This document shows, in pieces, positions 1-8,064 of a DNA stretch of 10,593 nt (position 1 is its first letter; the number at the start of each line of letters is the position of its first letter). The stretch is from contig JAHFUF010000105.1 of the NCBI GenBank assembly GCA_023265235.1, positions 1 through 10,593 on the forward strand, read 5' to 3'. A program made the position numbers and the translations under genes. The notes under the pieces were generated by a model. That model was not told the origin of the DNA. It searched no databases and saw nothing but the letters and a program-made list of their open reading frames with translations. This DNA is from Blastocatellia bacterium (GTDB lineage Bacteria > Acidobacteriota > Blastocatellia > Chloracidobacteriales > JADJPF01).

Positions 1-2132
1 ATATTTCTGCTGTAGTTTCTCCAAATGCTGCCAGAGAATTAGGAATCCTAAATACGTTTGCTCGTGCTGGTCAAATCCCAGGAATCTCTTCTGTTGCTGC
101 TTTGTCTACTGTCCCAACTCCTTTTCGTGATACCCAATTCCAAATTCGTGTAGACTTTAAGCTTAGTGACAAAAACCTACTCTATGCTCGTTATGGTCAC
201 CAAACCAATAAGTTAAACAATGACCAAGTTACTCAAACTTCTGACATTACTGCTGCTGCTGTTACTACTAATGAGCTTCGTTCAGCTTTAATTAGCGACA
301 CCTATACTATTAATTCTAGTACAGTTAATGTTTTCACTTTCCAATTTAGCAAATTTGATAACCGCATTGGTGCTTTAAGTAATGCTCCATATCTAGTTTT
401 CCCAAGTGCTGCATTTGGACGTAATCCAAATGTACCACAAACAACTTTCCAAAATAAATTCCAATTCAGAGATGCTATTTCTTTTATTAAAGGAAAACAT
501 AGCTTAAAATTCGGTGCTGACTTTGTTTATGTTCCTATACTAGCAGGAACCTTTGACTTTAATTCTACTCCAGAAGTTGACTTTAACATGGATCCTAGTG
601 CTATTTTAGCTATTGGTGGCAGACTTAGTAACTCAGATTTTGTTGATGCTGTTACTTTAGCTGATGGCAATAGTCGTGTAGATCAAGTTAATAAACAATT
701 ATCTCTTTATGGTCAAGATAGCTTCCGTATCAATAATAGATTAACCCTAAATTATGGTATTCGTTATGATGTTGATTATGGTTTCTATGAACCAAAACGA
801 GGTACCTATGAAAACAATCGTGGTGTTCAAGCCTTGCGTAGAATTGGTTTATTACCAATGGGTAAAGGTGCTATTCCTCAAGATGACACCAATAATGTAA
901 GTCCACGTATTGGTTTTGCTTACGATCCAACAGGTAAAGGTAAAGCTGTCGTAAGAGCTAGTTATGGTTTATTCTATGACCAAATCTTTACTAACGTTCA
1001 ATTTTTTGCTCTACAACAAGCTGGACAAGATATCTATACTGCTGTAACTAATTTTGATCCTTTCCGTTTAGGTATTGATCCATTACCAAAACAAAGTGGT
1101 AATTTAAGAAATGTTCCAGGTAATGGTCAATTGCGTTTTATTGATCCCAACATTAAGACTCCATACTCCCAACAAGCTTCTATTAATTTCCAATATGAGC
1201 TTAGCAAGAATTTTGTATTAGAAACACAATACATACATATTCTTGGTTTGCATGAGTTTGCTAATATAGAGTTAAATTCTCGTCTTGGCGCACTTAATCC
1301 AAACTTTATAGCTATGCCTGGTGTAGCAAATCCACGCCAATTAACTGCTAGTTTCCAAAAATCTGGTCAACCAGTATTTGGTCGTGTACGTATGGCATCT
1401 TCTGTTAGCCGCTCACGTTATGATGGTTTCACCGTTGGTGTAAACAAACGTTATGGTGGTGATGGTAGATTTAAGTATCAATATGGCTTTAACTACACAT
1501 TATCCCGTACCTTAGCTTATGGTAGCCCTTCATTAGGTGCTTCTCGTAATGACTTTGGTAATGTTTTTGAAAATCCATTCAACCTTTTCCGCCCAATTGA
1601 CTTAGGTCGTACAGGGGAAGATGCTCGTCATCGTGTAGTACTCAATGGCATTGTTGATATGCCTTTTGGTTTCCAAGTTTCTTCTATTATCCAAGCTGAA
1701 TCAGCCCGTCCATTCCCAGTTTTTATTTCTAGCGATCTTAATGGTGATGGTCGTTTTGCTGATGCTGCTCGCGTAGATGGTAATGGAAACTTTACTTTCT
1801 CTAGTGCAGGAAGATCCTTAGGTGTAAACCCTGGTCGCGGTGTACCATATTTCCAAATGGACTTACGTGTAACTAAATCCATTAAGATTAATGAAAAATT
1901 AAAGGCTGAAGGTTATGTTGAATTCTTCAACCTCTTAAACCGCGCTAATATTGGTAATAATTTCACAGGCGATCTTAATGCTTCTATTCCAACAGGTAAA
2001 AATACTCCTCCACGTTCAGTTGTAAACTTAAAAGACATTCCACCTGCTGGTCTTTTAGGCAGTGGTTTTGGTGCTGGTACAACTGTTGGTATTCCATTCC
2101 AAATGCAACTTGGTTTCCGTATTACTTACTAA
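1..2132 (+). CDS. TonB-dependent receptor (Oar-like), C-terminal part, 5' end outside window
   Basis: This is an outer-membrane beta-barrel receptor fragment. The frame starting at base 3 is open from the window edge to TAA at 2130-2132, giving about 709 residues. The TTG at 102 is therefore not treated as the start. Barrel-strand segments typical of acidobacterial Oar/TonB receptors are visible, such as LSLYGQDSFRINNRLTLNYG, then NVSPRIGFAYDP and ASYGLFYDQ. A DLNGDG calcium-loop-like motif lies near fragment residue 578. The protein ends in GFRITY, an aromatic C-terminal residue that fits the BAM recognition signal. The N-terminal carboxypeptidase-like and plug domains expected in full-length relatives (about 1,000-1,200 residues) would lie upstream. 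The codons are strongly T-ending and regular, as in an abundant protein. The substrate cannot be told from sequence. A strong terminator follows, so the gene ends its transcription unit. Confidence 0.88.
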   Translation, partial: ISAVVSPNAARELGILNTFARAGQIPGISSVAALSTVPTPFRDTQFQIRVDFKLSDKNLLYARYGHQTNKLNNDQVTQTSDITAAAVTTNELRSALISDTYTINSSTVNVFTFQFSKFDNRIGALSNAPYLVFPSAAFGRNPNVPQTTFQNKFQFRDAISFIKGKHSLKFGADFVYVPILAGTFDFNSTPEVDFNMDPSAILAIGGRLSNSDFVDAVTLADGNSRVDQVNKQLSLYGQDSFRINNRLTLNYGIRYDVDYGFYEPKRGTYENNRGVQALRRIGLLPMGKGAIPQDDTNNVSPRIGFAYDPTGKGKAVVRASYGLFYDQIFTNVQFFALQQAGQDIYTAVTNFDPFRLGIDPLPKQSGNLRNVPGNGQLRFIDPNIKTPYSQQASINFQYELSKNFVLETQYIHILGLHEFANIELNSRLGALNPNFIAMPGVANPRQLTASFQKSGQPVFGRVRMASSVSRSRYDGFTVGVNKRYGGDGRFKYQYGFNYTLSRTLAYGSPSLGASRNDFGNVFENPFNLFRPIDLGRTGEDARHRVVLNGIVDMPFGFQVSSIIQAESARPFPVFISSDLNGDGRFADAARVDGNGNFTFSSAGRSLGVNPGRGVPYFQMDLRVTKSIKINEKLKAEGYVEFFNLLNRANIGNNFTGDLNASIPTGKNTPPRSVVNLKDIPPAGLLGSGFGAGTTVGIPFQMQLGFRITY

Positions 2133-2161
2133 TCAACTTAGTAGATAAATTTGCTTTCTAG

Positions 2162-2204
2162 AAAACAGATAGTAGAGTTAAATCTACTATCTGTTTTTGT
2201 TTTC
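2162..2204 (+). terminator. Rho-independent terminator after the TonB receptor
   Basis: A perfect 12-bp stem has arms at 2165-2176 and 2183-2194 (ACAGATAGTAGA and its complement) with a 6-base loop GTTAAA. It is extended by A-T pairs and followed by a T-rich tract (TTTTTGTTTT). It lies 30 bases after the receptor stop codon and should isolate the receptor from the downstream peptidase gene. Confidence 0.9.
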
Positions 2205-2231
2205 TCTTTGTTTGCTAAGGGCGTTAACTTA

Positions 2232-2260
2232 TTGAAACAAATCATTTTTTTCGCTATATT
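2232..2260 (+). promoter_or_regulatory. Putative sigma70-type promoter for the S46 peptidase
   Basis: TTGAAA at 2232-2237 and TATATT at 2255-2260 are separated by exactly 17 bases. The pair lies after the terminator and about 50 bases before the peptidase ATG. The spacing and hexamers are close to the bacterial housekeeping consensus. The region is AT-rich, so chance resemblance is possible. Confidence 0.5.
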
Positions 2261-2310
2261 CAAAGATTGTCAATCCCTTAAAATATTAATTTTACAAAGG
2301 ATAATTTTTC

Positions 2311-4524
2311 ATGAATCGTAAGCTGCTTTGTTTAGTAATAATCCTGACTATTGCATTAATAGTTCCTTTTACTCAATTTGCAGATGAGGGAATGTGGTTA
2401 ATGCAAGATATTAATAAACTGCCAATTGCTGAAATGAGAGCAAAAGGCTTACAACTTTCACCAGAAGAAATTTATAACCCTAATGGAATTAGTCTAAAAG
2501 ATGCTGTTTTCAAAGTTAGAATAGGTGGTGGCGGTTCTGGTACAGGATCATTTATTTCTTCTCAAGGACTTATTATCACTAATCATCACGTTGCTTTTGA
2601 TGGTATTGCTTCAGCTAGTACCACAGAAAAAAATTATTTAGATAAAGGTTATATTGCTAGTTCTCAAACAGAAGAAATTCCTATGAAAGGCTACAATATA
2701 ACTATTGCGCGTGAGATAAAAAATGTTACTCAAGAAGTACTCTCTGTAGTAAAAGCAGAAATGTCTCCTGAAGAAACACAAAAAGCTATAGACACTAAAC
2801 GTCGAGAAATTGCTGAAAATGCCACTAAACAAAATGGAACTTTAGAATATGAAGTTTCAGAAATGATAGTTGGGCTTAAATATATGCTTCATGGCTATGA
2901 AGTTATTAAAGATATTCGCTTGGTTTACGCTCCTCCTAAATCTGTAGGGTTTTTTGGTGGGGATGATGATAACTTTCTTTGGCCACGTCATACAGGAGAT
3001 TATTCTTTTTTACGTGCTTATGTTGGTGGAGATGGTAAACCTGCTGGTTATTCAACAGGAAATGTCCCTTACAAACCTTCTAAATTCCTTCCTATATCAC
3101 TTAATGGTTATAAAGAAGGTGATTTTTCTATGATTTTAGGTTATCCAGGTCGCACATTCCGTCTACAAGACTCATATGCAATAGATTTTCAACAAAATGT
3201 GTTTCTTCCTTTTATAAATGATATTTTACAAACTCGTATCAATTTATTAGATGAGGCTGGTAAGCAAAACCCTGCTAAACAATTAGCTTATTCTTCTGAG
3301 AGGTTTAGCTTAAGCAATGCCTTAAAAAATTTTCAAGGCTCTCTAGAAGGAATTAAACGCACACAATTAATAGAAAAAAAACAAGCTGAAGAAGACAAAT
3401 TTAAGAAAAAAATAGCCCAAGACCAAGCATTACAAACAAAATATGGCGACTTATTTTCAAAACTAGAAAAACTTTATGTTGAACGCAAAGCTAATTACCT
3501 CAGAAGTGCTATTGTTGGAGGTATGCTTAATAATGCAGGGGTTTTAAGAACAGTGTCTTTAGCTGTTGGACGTGCACTAGATAAAGAAAAGCCCGAAGCA
3601 GAACGTTCTCCAGTTTTTTCTGATGCTAGAATAGAACAAGTTAAAAAAACTTTACCTGATATATTAAAAGATACAGACACTAAGCTAGATGCAAAACTGA
3701 TCAGTTTGTACTTAAATAAAGCTCTTGATCTTCCTGAAGGACAAAAACTATCTTTTATTGAGCAAAGATTTGCTGGTAAACAGGGCGAGTCACGTCAAGC
3801 CGCAGTTAATGACTTTGCTCGTCAATTAGTCGAAGAATTTAGTAGTGCTGATAACATTGGTAAACTATTTAGCCTATCTGCTAGTGATATGCGTTCTAAT
3901 GGAAGTGTTACTTTGAAATTCTTATTAGAAACAAGCACAGAAATAGAAAAAACGCGCAAAATAGATCAAAACTTCTTTACTAATCTTCCAAGGCTTCGAT
4001 CACTCTATATTGATGGAATGTCTACATTAAAGAATGAATTATCTTATCCAGATGCTAATGGCACACTTCGGTTTACTTATGGCGAAGTAAAAGGCTATAA
4101 GCCTCGTGATGGTGTTCACTATAAATATTTTACTACCCTACAAGGTGTAATTGAGAAAGATACAGGTAAAGAACCTTTTGATGTTCCAGAATCAATTAAG
4201 CAAATTTTCGCTTCTAAAAGCTATGGCCCTTATGATGATGCTGCTACTAAAGACATGCCAGTAGCTTTTATGACAACCAATGATATTACTGGTGGTAATT
4301 CGGGCAGTCCAGTAATTAATGGTCGTGGTGAAATGGTAGGCGTAGCTTTTGATGGTAATTATGAAGGTTTAGGAAGTGACTATGGTTATAATGAAGCCCA
4401 ATCACGCACTATTTGTGTAGACATTCGTTATGTGCTGCTTCTTGCAGAAAGAATGGCAGGAGCAACCAGTATTCTCAAAGAATTAGAAATTCATGGTAAA
4501 TCTGCTACAGCTAGTAATAAATAG
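2311..4524 (+). CDS. S46 family serine dipeptidyl-peptidase (DPP7-like)
   Basis: This is a secreted or periplasmic exopeptidase that releases dipeptides from the N-terminus of oligopeptides. It has 737 residues, normal for family S46. A signal peptide spans about residues 1-24, followed by DEGMW, the usual S46 mature start. The chymotrypsin-like triad is visible: His93 in TNHHV, Asp220 in GGDDDN before FLWPRHTGD, and Ser664 in GGNSGSP. The residue 18 positions after the catalytic Ser is Gly682 (AFDG), the site that in characterised enzymes is Gly in DPP7 (hydrophobic P1) and Arg in DPP11 (acidic P1). The middle of the protein (about 340-600) is the helical lid domain. The start is supported by AAAGGA at 2296-2301, nine bases before the ATG. 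The gene sits between a terminator and a convergent gene, so it is probably monocistronic. Confidence 0.93.
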   Translation: MNRKLLCLVIILTIALIVPFTQFADEGMWLMQDINKLPIAEMRAKGLQLSPEEIYNPNGISLKDAVFKVRIGGGGSGTGSFISSQGLIITNHHVAFDGIASASTTEKNYLDKGYIASSQTEEIPMKGYNITIAREIKNVTQEVLSVVKAEMSPEETQKAIDTKRREIAENATKQNGTLEYEVSEMIVGLKYMLHGYEVIKDIRLVYAPPKSVGFFGGDDDNFLWPRHTGDYSFLRAYVGGDGKPAGYSTGNVPYKPSKFLPISLNGYKEGDFSMILGYPGRTFRLQDSYAIDFQQNVFLPFINDILQTRINLLDEAGKQNPAKQLAYSSERFSLSNALKNFQGSLEGIKRTQLIEKKQAEEDKFKKKIAQDQALQTKYGDLFSKLEKLYVERKANYLRSAIVGGMLNNAGVLRTVSLAVGRALDKEKPEAERSPVFSDARIEQVKKTLPDILKDTDTKLDAKLISLYLNKALDLPEGQKLSFIEQRFAGKQGESRQAAVNDFARQLVEEFSSADNIGKLFSLSASDMRSNGSVTLKFLLETSTEIEKTRKIDQNFFTNLPRLRSLYIDGMSTLKNELSYPDANGTLRFTYGEVKGYKPRDGVHYKYFTTLQGVIEKDTGKEPFDVPESIKQIFASKSYGPYDDAATKDMPVAFMTTNDITGGNSGSPVINGRGEMVGVAFDGNYEGLGSDYGYNEAQSRTICVDIRYVLLLAERMAGATSILKELEIHGKSATASNK

Positions 4525-4550
4525 TAGATAACAAGTAATAGTTGTTAACA

Positions 4551-4571
4551 GACTAAAATTAATTTTTAGTC
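4551..4571. terminator. AT-rich hairpin in the convergent junction, possible terminator
   Basis: The arms GACTAAAA (4551-4558) and TTTTAGTC (4564-4571) enclose a 5-base loop. The stem carries A-runs and T-runs on its arms, so it could contribute to termination of the peptidase transcript or, on the other strand, of the convergent membrane/TPR gene. It is weak on its own. Confidence 0.4.
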
Positions 4572-4577
4572 AAATAT

Positions 4578-4625
4578 AATTGCCACATAAGCTTAAAAAT
4601 ATAGCTTATGTGGCAATTGTGTTTT
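4578..4625. terminator. Long hairpin between convergent genes, likely bidirectional terminator
   Basis: A perfect 16-bp stem (4578-4593 with 4603-4618) surrounds a 9-base loop. It lies 6 bases past the minus-strand gene's stop and 54 bases past the peptidase stop. The flanking T-tract on the plus side is imperfect (TGTGTTTTA), and the minus side is TATATTTG. The position between two convergent stop codons and the stem length make bidirectional termination the simplest role. Confidence 0.7.
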
Positions 4626-6822
4626 ATGGCTTTAGGCTAAGTGCTCTATTTAAATAAGTATCTAAATCTTCCTGAACTTTTGTTTTTTCTATTGCAATGT
4701 TTTTTTCTACAATCTCTCGTGTTTTAGAGATTTCTGCTAGTTCTTCTCCTTGCGTATCTTTAAGCAGAGACTCTGCTTTGAGAAAACAAGCTAAAACAAG
4801 CAATTCACTAGCATTAGCTTTTACTAACAGCTTTCCATAATTAAACCAATCTATTGCAGCTATTTTATTGTCTTGTATTTCTGCATCTAGTTTTAATGCT
4901 TTTTGATAGCCTAAAATAGCCTTATTTAAATCTCCAAATGTTGACATAAGTTCAGCTAATTTAATCAATGCAAAACTGTTTAATGCTTTATCCTCAGACG
5001 TTTCTGCTATAGAGAGTGCTTGTTCAGCATATTTAATCGCACGTTCAGGAGAATTGGTTTGTACGTAACACTCACTTAGTTTTAATACAACTAGGATCAA
5101 TTCTTTTGGTGTAGGACGTTCTTCAATAGACTGTTCTACAACTAATGCTAGGAAAGATTCATAATAGCCAATAGCTTTAGAATATTCTGTTTTACGAAAA
5201 TAACTATCAGCTAAATAGATGTGTGTAATAGATTGTTTAGAGTCTAGCTCAATGGCCTTCTGCCAGTAGGAATATGCCTCGTCTTCATGATTAAACTGTG
5301 TTGCTAGAATACCAAAATTAAGCCAAGCATTAGCATCTAGTGAAATATAGTCTACCATTTTTTTATAATGCTCATATGCTTCTCCAAAACGCTGATTTTC
5401 TACTAGTATTTGTGCTAGACGAGTTTGATTTTCTAAATCATATGGATTAAGTGTCAACGCAGACTTAAAAGCATTAATGGTTTCTTCTAGGTTATTAGAA
5501 TTAGCTTTAACAAGTGCTAGCCGTGTTTTTACTATTGCATCATTAGGGTTTAGCTTTTCAGCATAAGTTAAATAAGAGAGGTTTGTATCATTAAGCAGTA
5601 GGAAAAATCGAGTTTGATCAATACTAGCAAGTACTAGTAATACAATTGAAATAGCAATTCTAACTAGTCTAGCTGATAGGGTACTGCCCATAATACGATC
5701 GCCAGTGCCGCTAAATACTTCTCCTAGTTTACTGATAGACTCAGAAAGCTTTTCTTGACTATTAATTAGTAGGTCAGCAATACGATTATCACGCAACTTC
5801 CAGATTGCTCCATCTAATAGGAAATGATGAATGTTAATTAGGGCAGTAAAAACTAGAAAGCTAGTACTAAAATCATAGCTAAAAAGATGACTAATTAACC
5901 AAGGGCCAGGAACAAACAAAGCAATTCCGCCAATTACAAGAGTTATTAAATAGGGTAGATGCTTCCAATTATTAGTAGTTACCCTAGCTTCTCTTTGCGT
6001 ATAGTAACTAGTAATCCATAAATACTGAGCAGAATGCATAATAGCTAATACCCCTGTGCTATAACGTGCTTGAGGGATATAGTTGATTTGGTTGGTTACT
6101 TGTAACAGTGTAGGTAAAACAAACCAAAGAAATTCTGTAGAAAATATTACTAAAGGTGCAAGCATTGTTCGTAAGCCTGCTTGGCGAATTAAGCTAAACA
6201 AACCATAACTACCAGTTAGTAGAAACATAGCTAATAAAGTAGTTCTAGCGCTTTTACCAATTACTTCAGGAATTCCTAGTGATAAAACATAAGGATCTGT
6301 TGAAGTGCCTGTATGAAAACCAAAGAAAAGCATTAAATATGAAGCTAAAAAAGCTAAGTAAATAGCAGTACGATCAATTTTATTTATTGTGACTGCTGAT
6401 CTGCGAGTAAACATCATAAAAAGGCCAAAATTTTGACCCATATAGTGCCAAGGACTCCAAGTAAGAAAGACAGTAAAAATTATTGCTAATACCTGATGCC
6501 ACCAATGTGCAAATATTCCTAAAACTATTAGTACAATCGTTAGGTATAAAGTGAAAAACTTATATTTTGAAAAATCTTCTTTAGTACCATAAGCACGATA
6601 AATTGTTGCCATATAATGAGGATAATTACAAACTAGAGATAGCAAATAAAAAATCATTGCTAAAGTTTGTGGCTTACTACTAATAAATGGGCTGGCTAAT
6701 ATTAGTAAAGGTGCTGACCATGCACCGCATCCTATGATTAAATCTATTGCTGGGTTATAAACCCAAGTAGAGGAACTAGAGGGGTTAGAGGAACTAGAGG
6801 AATTATTAAATGGTTGCGACAT
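4624..6822 (-). CDS. Polytopic membrane protein with conserved-looking His motifs fused to a TPR domain
   Basis: I do not recognise a named family. The 732 residues split into three parts. Residues 8-18 are a Ser/Asn/Pro low-complexity tail. Residues ~22-405 hold about ten or eleven hydrophobic helices. Residues ~415-690 hold TPR-type helical repeats, for example around 451-485 and 495-525, with the NP/LD endings typical of TPRs. In the membrane part, His residues recur in or next to helices: NYPHY (His69), HWWHQ (His106, His109), SPWHYMGQ (His126), MHSAQYLW (His263) and NIHHFLLDG (His332, His333). That pattern suggests a metal centre in the membrane, as in desaturase or Brp/Blh-type proteins, but this is inference and a structural role is possible. 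The soluble TPR part probably binds a protein partner. The ATG is preceded by AGGA five bases upstream. The gene is single and convergent with the peptidase. Confidence 0.85.
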   Translation of the reverse strand: MSQPFNNSSSSSNPSSSSTWVYNPAIDLIIGCGAWSAPLLILASPFISSKPQTLAMIFYLLSLVCNYPHYMATIYRAYGTKEDFSKYKFFTLYLTIVLIVLGIFAHWWHQVLAIIFTVFLTWSPWHYMGQNFGLFMMFTRRSAVTINKIDRTAIYLAFLASYLMLFFGFHTGTSTDPYVLSLGIPEVIGKSARTTLLAMFLLTGSYGLFSLIRQAGLRTMLAPLVIFSTEFLWFVLPTLLQVTNQINYIPQARYSTGVLAIMHSAQYLWITSYYTQREARVTTNNWKHLPYLITLVIGGIALFVPGPWLISHLFSYDFSTSFLVFTALINIHHFLLDGAIWKLRDNRIADLLINSQEKLSESISKLGEVFSGTGDRIMGSTLSARLVRIAISIVLLVLASIDQTRFFLLLNDTNLSYLTYAEKLNPNDAIVKTRLALVKANSNNLEETINAFKSALTLNPYDLENQTRLAQILVENQRFGEAYEHYKKMVDYISLDANAWLNFGILATQFNHEDEAYSYWQKAIELDSKQSITHIYLADSYFRKTEYSKAIGYYESFLALVVEQSIEERPTPKELILVVLKLSECYVQTNSPERAIKYAEQALSIAETSEDKALNSFALIKLAELMSTFGDLNKAILGYQKALKLDAEIQDNKIAAIDWFNYGKLLVKANASELLVLACFLKAESLLKDTQGEELAEISKTREIVEKNIAIEKTKVQEDLDTYLNRALSLKP
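6771..6801 (-). repeat. In-frame 9-bp tandem repeat in the 5' end of the membrane/TPR gene
   Basis: Three consecutive 9-base units (AGGAACTAG, AGGGGTTAG, AGGAACTAG) and a partial fourth occur on the plus strand. On the coding strand they specify the Ser-rich N-terminal tail. Unit length is a multiple of three, so copy-number change would keep the frame. Confidence 0.75.
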
Positions 6823-7107
6823 AGTTTTCCTAGGTTTATTAAAACTTTTTAAGGTTTTATTTATGAGGAAATATTGGGGTTAATAACATTTCTAGCTACT
6901 TATGTTTTACAAATTTTTAGAGAAACATAAATAGCATTGGGTTTAAAGTAGCGTTATTTGTTATAGTTACGTCTGTTTTAATTCTAATCTAGAGTAGCGC
7001 ATTATTTCAATGAATATTCTTTTAGAGTATTAATGACTTGTAAAACATCAACCTTAGCCCATAGATAAATCAATGGGTACTTAAATTTAGCAAATGGTGA
7101 TAAAAAT
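6823..7107. other. Divergent intergenic region, 285 bases
   Basis: This AT-rich stretch lies between the minus-strand membrane/TPR gene and the plus-strand deacetylase gene, so it must hold promoters for both. I see no clear consensus promoter pair, no RNA gene and no ORF. A weak inverted repeat (CCCAT around 7061 with ATGGG near 7074) precedes the deacetylase. GGTGA at 7096-7100 is the likely ribosome binding site for the ATG at 7108. Confidence 0.5.
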
Positions 7108-8046
7108 ATGTTAAGTAAAAAAAGCTTGTTTATAGTCAATGGTTTATTTTTAATTTTTCTGCTATTAATGCAATTTTCTCAATCAGTTTTGGCTCAACCC
7201 CCTAGTACAACAGATAGCTTAAAAGCACTAATTGTTACTGCTCATCCTGATGATGAAAGTGGTTTTTCTGTAACAATTTATAAACTTACCCATGACTTAA
7301 AAGCAAAAGTTGATATAGCAATAATTACCAATGGGGAAGGGGGTTATAAATACTCAACTTTAGCAGAAGAGATTTATGGAGTAGAACTAACAGAAGAAAA
7401 AATAGGGCGAGAATATTTACCTACTATACGAAAAAGAGAAATGATGAATGGAGGGAAAATTATTGGGCTAAGAAATTATTATTTTTTAGAGCAAAAAGAT
7501 CATAAATATACTCAAGATGTTAAAGAAGTATTTCAAGGGGTTTGGGACATAGACTTAGTAAAAAAACGTTTATCAGAAATTATTACTAATGGAGATTATG
7601 ATTATATTTTTACACTCCTACCTACAATAGATACTCATGGCCATCATAAAGGAGCGACGATTTTAACCTTAGAAGTAGTAAAAGGCTTATCAATAAAAAA
7701 TAAACCAATAGTCTTAGGTGCATCGCTATCAAGTAAAGACGAGCAGCCCAAAAAAGAATATTTAGCTCTAGAAGATTATCCTATTACTAAAGTTAACAAA
7801 GATGCTCCCATTTTTGTTTTTGATAGAACACAAAAGTTTGGTTACAAAGATAACTTAAATTATAAAATCATAGCTAATTTGTTACTGGCAGAACATAAAT
7901 CCCAAGGGACAACTCAAATGTCAATGGGACTGGGAGACTTAGAAAAGTTTTGGTTTTTTGATATTAATAACCCTGCTATGGTTGAAGCTACTACAAAGCT
8001 TTTCAATAAGCTTAAAGAGGTTCCTTTTAAGAAAAAAGAATACTAA
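7108..8046 (+). CDS. Exported PIG-L/LmbE-family deacetylase
   Basis: This is a zinc-dependent de-N-acetylase of the PIG-L/LmbE superfamily, whose known members remove acetyl groups from GlcNAc-containing glycans and glycoconjugates. The 312-residue protein begins with a signal peptide (about residues 1-29, ending near VLAQ), so it should act outside the cytoplasm. The metal and catalytic motif AHPDDE is at residues 45-50, and TNGEGG follows at about 74-79. RKREM lies in the following helix. The second metal motif THGHH is at 176-180, where His180 is the expected ligand. Family members are usually 220-320 residues, so it is full length. GGTGA seven bases before the ATG supports the start. The substrate cannot be read from the sequence or from neighbours. 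The small gene 18 bases downstream probably shares its transcript. Confidence 0.9.
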   Translation: MLSKKSLFIVNGLFLIFLLLMQFSQSVLAQPPSTTDSLKALIVTAHPDDESGFSVTIYKLTHDLKAKVDIAIITNGEGGYKYSTLAEEIYGVELTEEKIGREYLPTIRKREMMNGGKIIGLRNYYFLEQKDHKYTQDVKEVFQGVWDIDLVKKRLSEIITNGDYDYIFTLLPTIDTHGHHKGATILTLEVVKGLSIKNKPIVLGASLSSKDEQPKKEYLALEDYPITKVNKDAPIFVFDRTQKFGYKDNLNYKIIANLLLAEHKSQGTTQMSMGLGDLEKFWFFDINNPAMVEATTKLFNKLKEVPFKKKEY

Positions 8047-8064
8047 AGGTTTTTAGGAGTAAAA

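Noticed and set aside
102..104. TTG as start codon of the TonB receptor
   Set aside because: The same frame is open back to base 3 with barrel-protein-like sequence, and no ribosome binding site precedes the TTG. The gene is partial.
1628..1882. Minus-strand ORF inside the TonB receptor gene
   Set aside because: It is antisense to strongly coding sequence with biased codon usage, and no family resemblance is visible.
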